DNA from: Sphingobacterium thalpophilum
GTDB taxonomy: Bacteria > Bacteroidota > Bacteroidia > Sphingobacteriales > Sphingobacteriaceae
Reading direction: 5' to 3'
DNA: 64,000 nt
Assembly (NCBI GenBank): GCA_945868825.1
Contig: CAMBMM010000001.1
Location: forward strand, 186,001 to 250,000
Shown here: piece by piece, positions 1 through 8,807 of the stretch
Numbering within the stretch: position 1 is the first letter of the stretch
Layout of the letters: every line of letters starts with the position of its first letter
The notes under the pieces: model-generated
The model's input: only the letters and a program-made list of their open reading frames with translations
What the model was told of the DNA's origin: nothing
The model's database searches: none
Translations under genes and position numbers: made by a program

Positions 1-107
1 TATAAAAATAACCCGAGTAATGCATCTTTCTATAAAATAGTGCTCACCAGGTTGCTTGCTTTTTATAAGTATTTAATGAATTTAGCCGAGTATCAGTTAA
101 CCTAGCT

Positions 108-1697
108 ATGAAAAGAAGAGCGTTTATAAGAACAGCTGTACCAGCTGCCGTTATTCCTTCATTAATTGGGGGCTTTACTTTCGAGGCAATTGGAGCTACA
201 TCGTGGCTCTCGGCTCTAACTGCGGCCAATACCGAGACCGATCATGTATTGGTGCTTATTCAGCTAAATGGTGGTAATGATGGTTTAAATACCGTTATCC
301 CGATTGATCAATATAGCAATTTATCCTCGGCTAGGTCTAATATCATACTCCCAGAAAATAAAATTTTGCCTTTAGCAGGATTTGCTACCACGGGCTTACA
401 CCCAGCTATGACGGGTCTAAAAACCCTATTCGATGAGGGGAAATTGGCCGTTTTACAATCTGTGGGCTATCCATCGCCCAACTATTCGCATTTTAGAGCA
501 ACAGATATATGGCTTACCGCATCAGATAGTAACCAAGTATTATCATCTGGCTGGGCAGGCCGTTATTTAAACGAAGAATATCCGAATTTTCCAGTAGGTT
601 ATCCGAATGCAACCATGCCTGATCCTTTAGCTATTCAAATTGGATCGGTAGTTTCTCCTGGTTTACAAGGTCCGGGTGCCAATATGGGTATGGCCATTTC
701 AGATCCGAATAATTTTTACAACTTGATTAATGGCGTGCAAGATGCAGCGCCAAATACGCCTGCAGGGAAAGAGCTAACCTACATCAGACAGGTAACACAG
801 CAAACGCAACAATTTGCTACGGTAATTAAAGCTGCGGCTGCAAAAGTAACTCAGCAAGTGCCCTATCCCACTTCTAATTATTTAGCCGATCAACTTAAAA
901 TTGTATCACGTTTAATAGCAGGTGGCTTAAAAACCCGTATTTATATGGTAAGTATCGGTGGTTTTGACACCCATGCAGGCCAAGTAGATGCTACGCAAAA
1001 AGAATTGGGCTTTCATGCTAGTTTATTGCAAAAAGTATCCAATGCGATTAAGGCTTTCCAAGATGATTTAACGTATTTAAAAGTTTCAAATCGTGTTGTT
1101 GGTATGACTTTTTCTGAGTTTGGCCGACGTGTTAAATCGAATTCTAGTGGTGGTACCGACCATGGTGCGGCTGCACCTTTATTTGTGTTTGGCGATCCGG
1201 TTAAAGGCGGTGTGCTAGGTACCAATCCGGTAATTGGAACTACGGTAAATGAATACGATAATTTACCTATGCAACACGATTTCCGCTCGGTATATGCAAG
1301 CTTACTCCAAAAGTGGTTTTGTGTGCCAACAAGCACCCTTAACAATGTAATGTTGAAAAATTTTCAATCCTTAGATCTTATCAAGCCAAGCTATACCTGC
1401 TCAACTGGGGGTGTTATAACCAACCCGAACCTAAATGCAGGGAAAAAACTAATTTCAAATTATCCCAACCCATTTACAGGTAGTACTACCATCGAAATTA
1501 TTACCACTGCAGGATTTACTTTGGTGCAAGTGTTTAATGTACAAGGCCAGTTAATAAAAGTGTTGCACGATGGGGTTATGACAGCCGGTACGCACCAATT
1601 AACTTTTGAAGATGAAGGTTGGGGTCCTGGAATTTATTATGCCCGTTTGCAGAATGGAAGTATCCAGCAAATGCGTACCCTTGTTATAGCTCGATAG
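108..1697 (+). CDS. DUF1501 family secreted protein with T9SS sorting domain
   Basis: The 529-residue product starts with a twin-arginine-like signal (KRRAFIRT followed by a hydrophobic stretch), so it is probably exported. The middle matches the DUF1501 family: GGNDGLNTVIP near residue 55, SEFGRR near 335 and a GTDHGAAAP segment just after it. The family is related to the alkaline phosphatase/sulfatase fold, and its substrate is unknown. The last ~80 residues (NYPNPF through ARLQNG) form a type IX secretion C-terminal sorting domain, so the protein is likely moved across the outer membrane and attached to the surface or released. DUF1501 genes are often paired with DUF1800 genes; any partner would lie upstream of this window. 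Start is ATG; no clear promoter is seen in the 107 bases before it. Confidence 0.9.
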   Translation: MKRRAFIRTAVPAAVIPSLIGGFTFEAIGATSWLSALTAANTETDHVLVLIQLNGGNDGLNTVIPIDQYSNLSSARSNIILPENKILPLAGFATTGLHPAMTGLKTLFDEGKLAVLQSVGYPSPNYSHFRATDIWLTASDSNQVLSSGWAGRYLNEEYPNFPVGYPNATMPDPLAIQIGSVVSPGLQGPGANMGMAISDPNNFYNLINGVQDAAPNTPAGKELTYIRQVTQQTQQFATVIKAAAAKVTQQVPYPTSNYLADQLKIVSRLIAGGLKTRIYMVSIGGFDTHAGQVDATQKELGFHASLLQKVSNAIKAFQDDLTYLKVSNRVVGMTFSEFGRRVKSNSSGGTDHGAAAPLFVFGDPVKGGVLGTNPVIGTTVNEYDNLPMQHDFRSVYASLLQKWFCVPTSTLNNVMLKNFQSLDLIKPSYTCSTGGVITNPNLNAGKKLISNYPNPFTGSTTIEIITTAGFTLVQVFNVQGQLIKVLHDGVMTAGTHQLTFEDEGWGPGIYYARLQNGSIQQMRTLVIAR

Positions 1698-1735
1698 TTT
1701 TTATTTTAGATAAAGCTTTTTTAGCTTCATTCTCC

Positions 1736-1743
1736 TACATTTG
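1736..1743 (+). promoter_or_regulatory. Bacteroidota -7 box TACATTTG before accC
   Basis: TACATTTG matches the TAnnTTTG consensus exactly. Only five bases separate it from the accC ATG, so transcription should begin at or next to the start codon (predicted leaderless mRNA). Confidence 0.6.
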
Positions 1744-1748
1744 TTTGA

Positions 1749-3230
1749 ATGAAAAAATTGTTGATAGCCAATAGAGGTGAAATTGCTTTGCGCATTATGC
1801 GTTCGGCAAAAGAAATGGGCATTGCTACGGTAGCAGTCTATTCAGAGGCCGATCGCAATGCACTACACGTACGTTATGCCGACGAGGCGATATGCATTGG
1901 TCCGGCAGCTTCCAATCAATCTTATTTAGTAATTGAGAAAATTATCGATGCCTGTAAACAAACAGGTGCCGAGGCCATTCACCCGGGTTATGGTTTTTTG
2001 TCGGAGAATGCTGCTTTTGCTAGAGCCGTACAAAAAGCTGGCTTAGTGTTAGTGGGGCCATCGCCCGAAGCCATGGAGATGATGGGGAATAAATTATCGG
2101 CAAAGGCTGCAGCCCAAAAATACAATATTCCGATGGTTCCCGGAACAGAAGAAGCCATTTCGGATATCGAGGTAGCGAAAAAAAGAGCTATTGAGGTTGG
2201 TTTTCCAATTTTGATTAAAGCGGCTGCTGGTGGCGGTGGTAAGGGCATGCGTATTGTAGAGGGTGCCGCCGATTTTGAAGAACAAATGCACCTAGCCGTT
2301 TCTGAAGCGACTTCTGCCTTTGGTGATGGGGCGGTGTTTATAGAACGTTATGTAGGCTCTCCACGCCATATTGAAATACAAGTTTTAGGCGATAATTACG
2401 GCAATATTGTGCATTTATTTGAACGAGATTGTTCCGTACAACGTCGTCACCAAAAGGTAATTGAAGAAGCACCTTCTGCCATTCTTACGCCTGAAATTCG
2501 CGAAAAAATGGGAAAATGTGCTGTAGATGTAGCCCGTTCGTGTAACTATACCGGTGCCGGAACGGTTGAATTTATATTGGATGAAAATCTTGATTTCTTT
2601 TTCTTAGAAATGAATACCCGCTTGCAGGTGGAACATCCGGTAACCGAATTGATTACAGGTTTAGATTTGGTAAAAGAACAACTAAAAATTGCTCGTGGCG
2701 AAAAATTGAGCTTTACTCAAGAAGACATTGCCATGAAAGGCCATGCCATTGAATTGCGGGTATATGCCGAAGATCCGGCGACGAATTTTTTACCCGATAT
2801 AGGCACCTTAGAAACTTACCGCTTGCCACAAGGCCCCGGTGTTCGGGTAGATGATGGTTTTGAAGAGGGCATGGAAATTCCGATTTATTACGACCCCATG
2901 ATTGCCAAATTAATCACCTATGGCGAAAATAGAGCGCAAGCCATAGAGCGCATGATTCGTGCTATTGATGAATACCAAATTACCGGTATAGAAACTACAT
3001 TAGGCTTTGGGAAATTTGTGATGCAACACGAGGCTTTTACTTCGGGTAATTTCGACACCCATTTTGTAAAAAACTACTTTCAGCCTACTAGCTTGCTGCA
3101 TGAAAATAAGCAAGAAGCGTTTATTGCAGCTTTAGTTGCAGCTCAACTCATGCAAAATCAAACCAAAAAAAGCACTACTGTTAGTCAAACTGTAAAAACT
3201 TCCTATTGGATAAAAAATAGGAAAGTATAG
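1749..3230 (+). CDS. accC: Acetyl/propionyl-CoA carboxylase, biotin carboxylase subunit
   Basis: Biotin carboxylase uses ATP and bicarbonate to carboxylate the biotin carried by the biotin carboxyl carrier protein, feeding malonyl-CoA (or methylmalonyl-CoA) synthesis. The N-terminal domain begins KKLLIANRGEIALRI; the ATP-grasp glycine-rich loop is AAAGGGGKGMRIV near residue 160; the catalytic region EMNTRLQVEHPVTE lies near 290; and the C-terminal domain follows. At 493 residues it is ~45 longer than E. coli AccC, with an extra helical tail rich in Ala, Gln and Lys; such tails are common in Bacteroidota members that may serve propionyl-CoA carboxylase. No accB or carboxyltransferase gene is nearby, so acetyl- versus propionyl-CoA use cannot be settled here. 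Its TAG stop directly abuts the stop of the convergent gene. Confidence 0.93.
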   Translation: MKKLLIANRGEIALRIMRSAKEMGIATVAVYSEADRNALHVRYADEAICIGPAASNQSYLVIEKIIDACKQTGAEAIHPGYGFLSENAAFARAVQKAGLVLVGPSPEAMEMMGNKLSAKAAAQKYNIPMVPGTEEAISDIEVAKKRAIEVGFPILIKAAAGGGGKGMRIVEGAADFEEQMHLAVSEATSAFGDGAVFIERYVGSPRHIEIQVLGDNYGNIVHLFERDCSVQRRHQKVIEEAPSAILTPEIREKMGKCAVDVARSCNYTGAGTVEFILDENLDFFFLEMNTRLQVEHPVTELITGLDLVKEQLKIARGEKLSFTQEDIAMKGHAIELRVYAEDPATNFLPDIGTLETYRLPQGPGVRVDDGFEEGMEIPIYYDPMIAKLITYGENRAQAIERMIRAIDEYQITGIETTLGFGKFVMQHEAFTSGNFDTHFVKNYFQPTSLLHENKQEAFIAALVAAQLMQNQTKKSTTVSQTVKTSYWIKNRKV

Positions 3231-3815
3231 TTATTGCTTTTTTAAGTTGTGAATGAACGTTCTAAGTTCTGTGGTAAATTCATCGAGTTGCATGGCTGAT
3301 TCTTTCATAAAATCACAAATTTCTTTGAGCTCCACTTGATCTAATGTTTCATCCGCTAGTAAATCGGATAAGCCCAAAATGTTTGATACGGGCTGCCCTA
3401 CCTTTATGGACGTCATGTAAAGCATTTCCTCCAATCCTTGTATAAATTTTATACGTTGTTCTTTAGCTTTTTTTCTTTCCGTTACATCCATGGAGAGGAT
3501 ACAAATGCCTTCTGGAACGGGTTGTATCCTTAATTCGAAATATTTCATACTCCCGTCAGAAAAAGAAAAGTCATTTTCAAAACAAGCCGGCTCTCGTTCT
3601 TGCATACAAAAATGGAGCATCTTAAACATGTCGGTTTTTTCAATGCCTGGAAATTTTTCCATCATAGTAAAGCCGAGCAGCTCCTCTTTTTTTCTACATT
3701 TGCTCTGTTTTACAATGGTGTTGTTTACATAGATATATTGCCAGTTAAAATCAATCAGTTGAACTCCCTCCAATAGTTTATCCATTGTTTGAGTACACAA
3801 TTTTCCGATAGTCAT
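3231..3815 (-). CDS. PAS domain protein with degenerate histidine-kinase dimerization region
   Basis: This 194-residue soluble protein has an N-terminal PAS sensor domain (about residues 10-115, ending ILSMDVTERKKAKEQR, the usual PAS/PAC linker) and a C-terminal helical hairpin like the HisKA/DHp domain of Bacteroidota kinases (MLYMTSIKVGQPVSNILGLSDLL). The phosphoacceptor histidine, expected in a TSHKVRxP-like motif, is isoleucine (ATA), and no ATPase domain follows because the protein ends at FIHNLKKQ. It therefore cannot work as a normal kinase; a ligand-sensing partner, a dimerization competitor or a decaying gene are all possible. It ends tail-to-tail with accC with no spacer. An inverted repeat lies upstream of its start. 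Confidence 0.75.
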   Translation of the reverse strand: MTIGKLCTQTMDKLLEGVQLIDFNWQYIYVNNTIVKQSKCRKKEELLGFTMMEKFPGIEKTDMFKMLHFCMQEREPACFENDFSFSDGSMKYFELRIQPVPEGICILSMDVTERKKAKEQRIKFIQGLEEMLYMTSIKVGQPVSNILGLSDLLADETLDQVELKEICDFMKESAMQLDEFTTELRTFIHNLKKQ

Positions 3816-3866
3816 ACCTTTGGTGTTTGGTTTATAATCACAACGGTTTACGCTGTACTTAATCTT

Positions 3867-3924
3867 GCTTAGATTAAAAACCTAGAAATGAAGCACTAGT
3901 GTAGGTGTTGGATTAAATCTAAGC
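3867..3924. repeat. Imperfect inverted repeat upstream of the PAS gene
   Basis: GCTTAGATTAAAAACC at 3867-3882 is nearly the reverse complement of GGATTAAATCTAAGC at 3910-3924, separated by about 27 bases. It sits in the 204-base gap between the PAS gene start and the hscA stop, about 50-110 bases before the PAS ATG. The left arm is also part of a small local hairpin (AATCTTGCTTAGATT). It could be an operator or RNA stem. The rest of the gap is very AT-rich. Confidence 0.4.
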
Positions 3925-4019
3925 GAAATAAAAATAAATAAAAAATTAAACTTTTATCACAAAAGATAAAATTAATTTTATATAAAAATTATTAATAAAA
4001 AAGAAGTTATTTATCTTAA

Positions 4020-5876
4020 TTAATCAATTTGTTTGCCATTCATGGCAGTAGCAATGGCTACATCCATTACTCGTTCGGCAAAGGGGCGGGTGTATTCATT
4101 CAGTGCTTCCACTTGTTTCAGCATTAAATCCTTATCTCCAGAGTTTAAACTTGCTCGTAATTGTTCAAGCAATTGGCGGCTTTGTGCAATTTCAAAATCT
4201 TGTAAAAATTGAGCGTTTTTAGCTAAGAAACGGTCAGCGGTATAAGCCATTTGTTCGGCCTCGGTGCGAGCTTCAATGAGCATGCGTTGGGCTACATCTT
4301 CTTGCGCATGTGCAATGCTATCTAGTAACATTTGTTCCACTTCTTCATCGCTAAGGCCGTAAGTTGGTTTTACTTCAACTTCTTGCTTTACACCCGAACG
4401 TAATTCTATGGCTTGCACGGTTAAAATACCATCGGCATTCAGCAAAAAATTAATATCTATTTTGGGTAATCCTGCAGGCATAGCCGGAATTCCTTTCAAG
4501 TCAAATTCGGCTAATTTTCTATTTTCTTTTACCAAATCACGTTCGCCTTGGAAAACCGAAATTTTTAGGTTCACTTGCCCATCTACCGAGGTGGTGTACT
4601 GGCGGCCAGCCTTGGTAGGTATTTTGGCATTTCGTGCAATAATTACATCCATCAAACCGCCCATGGTTTCTATTCCTAATGATAAGGGGGTTACATCCAA
4701 TAATAAAATATCGGAGCGGTTACCCGCTAAAATATCCGATTGAATGGCTGCACCCAGGGCTACTACCTCATCTGGATTTAGCTCATCGTGTACAGGTTTG
4801 CCAAAAAATGCGGCAACGGCTTGTTTTACGGATGGGGTTCGGGTAGAACCACCCACCATAATGACTTCGTCGATATTTTCTGCCTTTAAATTCGCATCAC
4901 TTAGAGCTTTTTGGCAACACGCTAAAGTTTCGGCTAATTTAGGTTGTATAAGTTCTTCGAATTTTTGTTTGCTGATGGCCAATGGAATCCCGTTTAAGCT
5001 TTCATTAAACAGATTTTGGGTGCCTAATGCTTTTTTGGCTTCTTCGGCTTTTAGGCGTAGGCCTTGTGCCAATTCTTGGTTTTCGCTTAGGCTTTTTAAG
5101 TCGAGTTTATTTTCTTGTACCCAAAAGTCAACAATAGCTCTGTCAAAATCGTCGCCACCTAAAAAAGTATTGCCATTGGTGGCCAATACCTCAAAAATGC
5201 CATTTTGTATGTGTAAAATAGAAACGTCGAAGGTGCCTCCGCCTAAATCGTATACCGCGATGGTTTTTTCCTCATCGGCTTGTAAGCCAATGCCGTAAGC
5301 CAAGCTGGCGGCGGTGGGTTCGTTTACCATGCGCAACACATCCAATCCGGCTAGTTTTCCGGCATCACGGGTGGCTTGGCGTTGGCTATCGTTAAAATAA
5401 GCGGGTACCGTAATTACCGCCCGGGTAACCGGCGTTTTTAGCGCATGTTCGGCCCGTTCTTTAAGCTCCTTTAAAATTAATGCCGAAAGCTCAATGGGCG
5501 TATAAAATTTTTCGCCCACCATTATTTTTACCAAGCTTTCTTGGTTATCGTCAATCACCTTGTACGAAAAAAAATCGCGATGCGCCGCAATATCTCCAAA
5601 CGATCTGCCAAGCAATCGTTTTACAGAAAATATAGTGTTTTGGGGATCGGTAGTTAAAAATTCTTTCGCTTGGTTGCCAACTACTAGGCTGCCATCTTTC
5701 GCAAAATGTATAATCGATGGCACCAATTCGCCTTTGCCCGTGTCGTTAATTACTTGGGCTTTACCATCGGGATTGATAAATGCCACCAAGCTATTGGTGG
5801 TTCCCAAATCTATACCCACAATAAGGTCTTCTTTTTGCAAAGAGCCGGTTGCTAAATTGATGGATACTTTTGCCAT
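4020..5876 (-). CDS. hscA: Hsp70-family chaperone HscA, iron-sulfur cluster assembly
   Basis: HscA is the specialised Hsp70 that, with co-chaperone HscB, helps transfer Fe-S clusters from the IscU scaffold. The nucleotide-binding domain (about residues 20-395) shows [49 protein letters not shown] and VGGSTRTP. The substrate-binding domain follows [14 protein letters not shown]. The length of 618 residues and the [11 protein letters not shown] segment fit HscA better than DnaK (about 635 residues, with an acidic C-terminal tail). Its partner hscB is 31 kb away (37156-37686) and no iscU or iscS is in the window. A box TACCTTTG lies about 21 bases before the ATG. A general DnaK is not excluded, but the window's DnaJ/GrpE pair lacks an adjacent dnaK. 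Confidence 0.85.
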   Translation of the reverse strand: MAKVSINLATGSLQKEDLIVGIDLGTTNSLVAFINPDGKAQVINDTGKGELVPSIIHFAKDGSLVVGNQAKEFLTTDPQNTIFSVKRLLGRSFGDIAAHRDFFSYKVIDDNQESLVKIMVGEKFYTPIELSALILKELKERAEHALKTPVTRAVITVPAYFNDSQRQATRDAGKLAGLDVLRMVNEPTAASLAYGIGLQADEEKTIAVYDLGGGTFDVSILHIQNGIFEVLATNGNTFLGGDDFDRAIVDFWVQENKLDLKSLSENQELAQGLRLKAEEAKKALGTQNLFNESLNGIPLAISKQKFEELIQPKLAETLACCQKALSDANLKAENIDEVIMVGGSTRTPSVKQAVAAFFGKPVHDELNPDEVVALGAAIQSDILAGNRSDILLLDVTPLSLGIETMGGLMDVIIARNAKIPTKAGRQYTTSVDGQVNLKISVFQGERDLVKENRKLAEFDLKGIPAMPAGLPKIDINFLLNADGILTVQAIELRSGVKQEVEVKPTYGLSDEEVEQMLLDSIAHAQEDVAQRMLIEARTEAEQMAYTADRFLAKNAQFLQDFEIAQSRQLLEQLRASLNSGDKDLMLKQVEALNEYTRPFAERVMDVAIATAMNGKQID

Positions 5877-5897
5877 GGGGGTGAATTAATTGGAGTT

Positions 5898-5905
5898 CAA
5901 AGGTA
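5898..5905 (-). promoter_or_regulatory. -7 box TACCTTTG for hscA
   Basis: Read on the minus strand, TACCTTTG matches TAnnTTTG. It would give a leader of roughly 15-17 bases before the hscA start. The 161-base divergent gap to the helicase gene also holds a small inverted repeat, ATTCTAAAAAGAAT. Confidence 0.5.
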
Positions 5906-6024
5906 GCTATTTAGATTGATTCTAAAAAGAATGCCTTCCTTGTTTTACATATGCTTAAGCCATGCATCCTCATGTGTTAGAATAATCTATTTAGCGAATA
6001 CAAACGTATTGGAGCGTAAAAATG

Positions 6025-6032
6025 TATCTTTG
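6025..6032 (+). promoter_or_regulatory. -7 box TATCTTTG for the DEAD-box helicase
   Basis: TATCTTTG matches TAnnTTTG and ends five bases before the ATG at 6038, predicting a leaderless transcript. Confidence 0.6.
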
Positions 6033-6037
6033 CGCCA

Positions 6038-7372
6038 ATGGCCACCAATTTCGAAGATTTTAAATTAAACAGACAGCTCTTAAATGCGATAGAAGAGGCT
6101 GGTTATACCCAGCCTACACCTATTCAGCAGAAGGCCATTGCACCTATCTTATCGGGTCAAGATATGATGGGCATTGCGCAAACAGGCACCGGTAAAACGG
6201 CTGCCTATGTGTTGCCTCTGCTTATGAAATTAAAGTACGCTCAGGGACAGCATCCTCGAGCATTAATTTTGGCACCTACACGGGAGTTGGCCATGCAAAT
6301 AGAAGAAAACATCATTTCTTTCGCTAAATACACCGATTTACGCACCGTGGTTATTTACGGAGGCCTTGGTCCTAAAACACAAATTGCAGCTTTAGAAAAA
6401 GGTGCCGATATAGTGGTTGCCACCCCTGGCCGCTTTTTAGACTTATACTTAGCCGGACATATTGTTACTAAATCTATACAGTTTTTGGTATTAGATGAGG
6501 CTGATAAAATGATGGATATGGGCTTTATTGGCTCTATTCACCGCATTTTAGAAGTAGTACCCCGCAAGCGCCAAAATTTGCTTTTTTCGGCAACTATGAG
6601 TGAATTGGTGCATAAAATTTCGGGCGATTTCTTAAAATTCCCTTTAATAATAGAGGTGGCTGCACAAGCCACACCAGCCCATACGGTAAGCCAAGTTTTG
6701 TACCGGGTGCCTAACTTAAAAACCAAGTTAAACTTGTTGCAAGAGCTGCTTAAAGATGATGAACGTTTTCATCGCTTGATTGTGTTTTGCAAAACCAAAA
6801 CCGTAGCCGATAATATTTTTCATTATTTAGAACGTCGTTACGGCGCCGGACAAGTGCGGGTAATTCATGCCAACAAAGGGCAAAATACCCGTATAAATTC
6901 TATAAATGCATTTAAAGAGGGCAATATTAGAATGTTGGTGGCTACCGATGTGGCTGCTAGAGGCTTAGACGTAGCCGATGTGAGTCATGTAATTAATTTT
7001 GATGTGCCCATTATTATTGAAGATTATGTACACCGAATTGGCCGTACCGGCAGGGCGTACAAAAGTGGCGAAGCCATTACTTTTTGTGCCGAATCGGAAG
7101 AGTTTTACATTAAAAAAATAGAAAAGTTAATGCGCCAAACTATTCCTGTGGCCGAATTGCCAGCTGCGGTTTTTGTTGAAGAAACACCTTACGAAGAGCG
7201 CCAAGTTATGGCTCGTGAAATAGATTTACAAAAACGTAAAGATAATCCGGATTTTCAGGGAGCCTTTCACGAGAAAAAATTAAAAAACACTAAGGGCGAC
7301 CGCCCTAAACCAAAAGCTAAAGGCCCGACAAAGCCCGGAGCTCCCAAAAAGAAATCGAAACGATTTGACTAA
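6038..7372 (+). CDS. DEAD-box ATP-dependent RNA helicase, RhlE-like
   Basis: This enzyme uses ATP to unwind short RNA duplexes in ribosome assembly or RNA decay. The standard motifs are in order: Q motif GYTQPTPIQ (near residue 23), motif I AQTGTGKT, Ia PTRELA, II LDEADKM, III SATMS, and in the second RecA domain VATDVAARGLDV and motif VI HRIGRTGR. The C-terminal ~60 residues are lysine-rich and low-complexity (KPKAKGPTKPGAPKKKSK), typical of RNA-binding tails. The 444-residue length fits the RhlE group of Bacteroidota. gldC follows after 24 bases in the same direction and may be cotranscribed. Confidence 0.92.
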   Translation: MATNFEDFKLNRQLLNAIEEAGYTQPTPIQQKAIAPILSGQDMMGIAQTGTGKTAAYVLPLLMKLKYAQGQHPRALILAPTRELAMQIEENIISFAKYTDLRTVVIYGGLGPKTQIAALEKGADIVVATPGRFLDLYLAGHIVTKSIQFLVLDEADKMMDMGFIGSIHRILEVVPRKRQNLLFSATMSELVHKISGDFLKFPLIIEVAAQATPAHTVSQVLYRVPNLKTKLNLLQELLKDDERFHRLIVFCKTKTVADNIFHYLERRYGAGQVRVIHANKGQNTRINSINAFKEGNIRMLVATDVAARGLDVADVSHVINFDVPIIIEDYVHRIGRTGRAYKSGEAITFCAESEEFYIKKIEKLMRQTIPVAELPAAVFVEETPYEERQVMAREIDLQKRKDNPDFQGAFHEKKLKNTKGDRPKPKAKGPTKPGAPKKKSKRFD

Positions 7373-7396
7373 AAAGATATAAATCTTCATTGAGAT

Positions 7397-7732
7397 ATGA
7401 AAAAAGCTGAAATAAAACTCACCATCGAACTAGACGATCAAAACATTCCGGAAAGCATTTTATGGGAATCAACCGATTCGCAAAATAAAGAGGCCCTGCC
7501 GGTAAAATCTATGATGTTGGCCCTCTGGGATCATAACTATAAAAACTCGTTGCGCATTGATTTGTGGACAAAAGATATGCCAGCCGATGAAATGAAGCGG
7601 TTTTTTTACGAAACCCTACAAACCATGGGTGATAGCTTTTTGCGGGCTACTGGCGAAGAGGCCATTGTAGGCGATTTGCGTGATTATTGCGCTCATTTTG
7701 CCGATAAAATGGAACTGAAAGTTGGGCAATAA
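7397..7732 (+). CDS. gldC: Gliding motility protein GldC
   Basis: The 111-residue soluble protein matches GldC, including the segments KAEIKLTIELDDQNIPE, LALWDHNYKNSLRIDLWTKDMP and GDLRDYCAHFADKMEL. GldC is a small cytoplasmic protein linked to gliding in Flavobacterium; its biochemical role is not known, and it occurs in non-gliding Bacteroidota as well. Here it follows the helicase gene closely. The sorting domain on the DUF1501 protein at the start of the window supports a type IX secretion system in this organism, though no gldKLMN genes are in the window. Confidence 0.9.
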   Translation: MKKAEIKLTIELDDQNIPESILWESTDSQNKEALPVKSMMLALWDHNYKNSLRIDLWTKDMPADEMKRFFYETLQTMGDSFLRATGEEAIVGDLRDYCAHFADKMELKVGQ

Positions 7733-7778
7733 TAATTTTTGTTTTCACAATTTTCCGTATCTTCAATCCTAAATTTTG

Positions 7779-8807
7779 ATGATGCAAACTGTACAAACAA
7801 ACTCTCTTAGAAACTGGAAATATTTTCTCAACCTTTTTCCGGTAGCTTTTGTGCTGCTCGGTAATTTAAATGGAGGTTGGTATACCTTGAGTAATTTTGC
7901 TTTTACCTTTGTGGTGCTGGCCTTAGGCGAACTGCTATTGCCCGAAGATAAAAGCAATGAAGCTGGCGAAGATGATGTACTGCCCGACCTTTTGCTATTT
8001 TTTGTAGTTGTTGGACAGTTATTGGCTGTAACCAGTTTAATTTATGGGGTTTATACGCAAATCATAAGTGGCTACTGGATTTTATTGGCGGCACTTTCTA
8101 CTGGTACAGCTACTGGCTCCATGGGTATTATTGCTGCGCACGAACTCATCCATCGCAAAGCAAAATTCTGGAATTTTTTAGGCCGACTTTTATTGTTTAC
8201 GGTATTAAACCCGTATTTCTATGTACATCATTTACGTATTCATCATAAATCGGTAGGTACTGCTGCCGATCCGGTTAGTGCCCTTAAAGGCGAAACGGTA
8301 TATGCTTTTGCTTTTCGCTCTATATCTGGGCAATTGCTGCAATCGCTAGCCCTCGAAAAAATTAGATGTGATAAAGCGGGTAAATGGGGCTATGGTTTAC
8401 ACAACTATGTGGTAGCCGTGTATGCAGGAGGTTTTTTACTATTGAGCGCCTTAACCTATTTTTTTGGTATTTGGGTAGCCGCCGCCTACTTGTTGCAAGC
8501 TACAGTTGCGAATTTATTATTAGAATACACCAATTATATAGAGCATTATGGCTTACGCCGTAACGAAAAAGAACGGGTAAACGAGCTTCATTCTTGGCAA
8601 AGTGATAAGGTAGTTAGCCGCTATTTTTTAATTGATTTAAGCCGACATTCCGATCATCATTTTCATGCGGCCAAGTCTTTTAATACCTTGCTTACTTATG
8701 AGAATAGCCCCGTATTGCCAGGGGGTTACGCCAGTATGTTTTTGCCGGCCCTGTTTCCGCCACTTTGGTTTAGCTTGGTTGATAAGCGTATTCCTAAAAT
8801 AAGCTAG
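7779..8807 (+). CDS. alkB: AlkB-type alkane 1-monooxygenase (membrane diiron)
   Basis: This integral membrane diiron enzyme is predicted to hydroxylate terminal carbons of alkanes or related fatty chains. The eight-histidine pattern is intact: HELIHR, HHLRIHH and HSDHH, plus NYIEHYGL, the AlkB-specific segment. Hydrophobic segments at the N terminus (FLNLFPVAFVLLGNL, LLLFFVVVGQLLAV, YWILLAALSTG) and near 200-240 fit the six-helix topology, though at 342 residues it is shorter than Pseudomonas AlkB (about 400). The track starts at a TTG; ATG at 7779 or 7782 is preferred. No rubredoxin or rubredoxin reductase gene is nearby, so the electron donor is encoded elsewhere. The 3' end overlaps the convergent alkyltransferase by 14 bases. 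Confidence 0.88.
   Translation: MMQTVQTNSLRNWKYFLNLFPVAFVLLGNLNGGWYTLSNFAFTFVVLALGELLLPEDKSNEAGEDDVLPDLLLFFVVVGQLLAVTSLIYGVYTQIISGYWILLAALSTGTATGSMGIIAAHELIHRKAKFWNFLGRLLLFTVLNPYFYVHHLRIHHKSVGTAADPVSALKGETVYAFAFRSISGQLLQSLALEKIRCDKAGKWGYGLHNYVVAVYAGGFLLLSALTYFFGIWVAAAYLLQATVANLLLEYTNYIEHYGLRRNEKERVNELHSWQSDKVVSRYFLIDLSRHSDHHFHAAKSFNTLLTYENSPVLPGGYASMFLPALFPPLWFSLVDKRIPKIS

Noticed and set aside
1013-1345. 110-residue antisense ORF in the DUF1501 gene
   Set aside because: Shadow frame; the sense strand carries clear DUF1501 motifs.
4744-5298. 184-residue antisense ORF (and 111- and 109-residue ORFs) inside hscA
   Set aside because: Shadow frames of hscA; serine-rich, no motif, no start signals.
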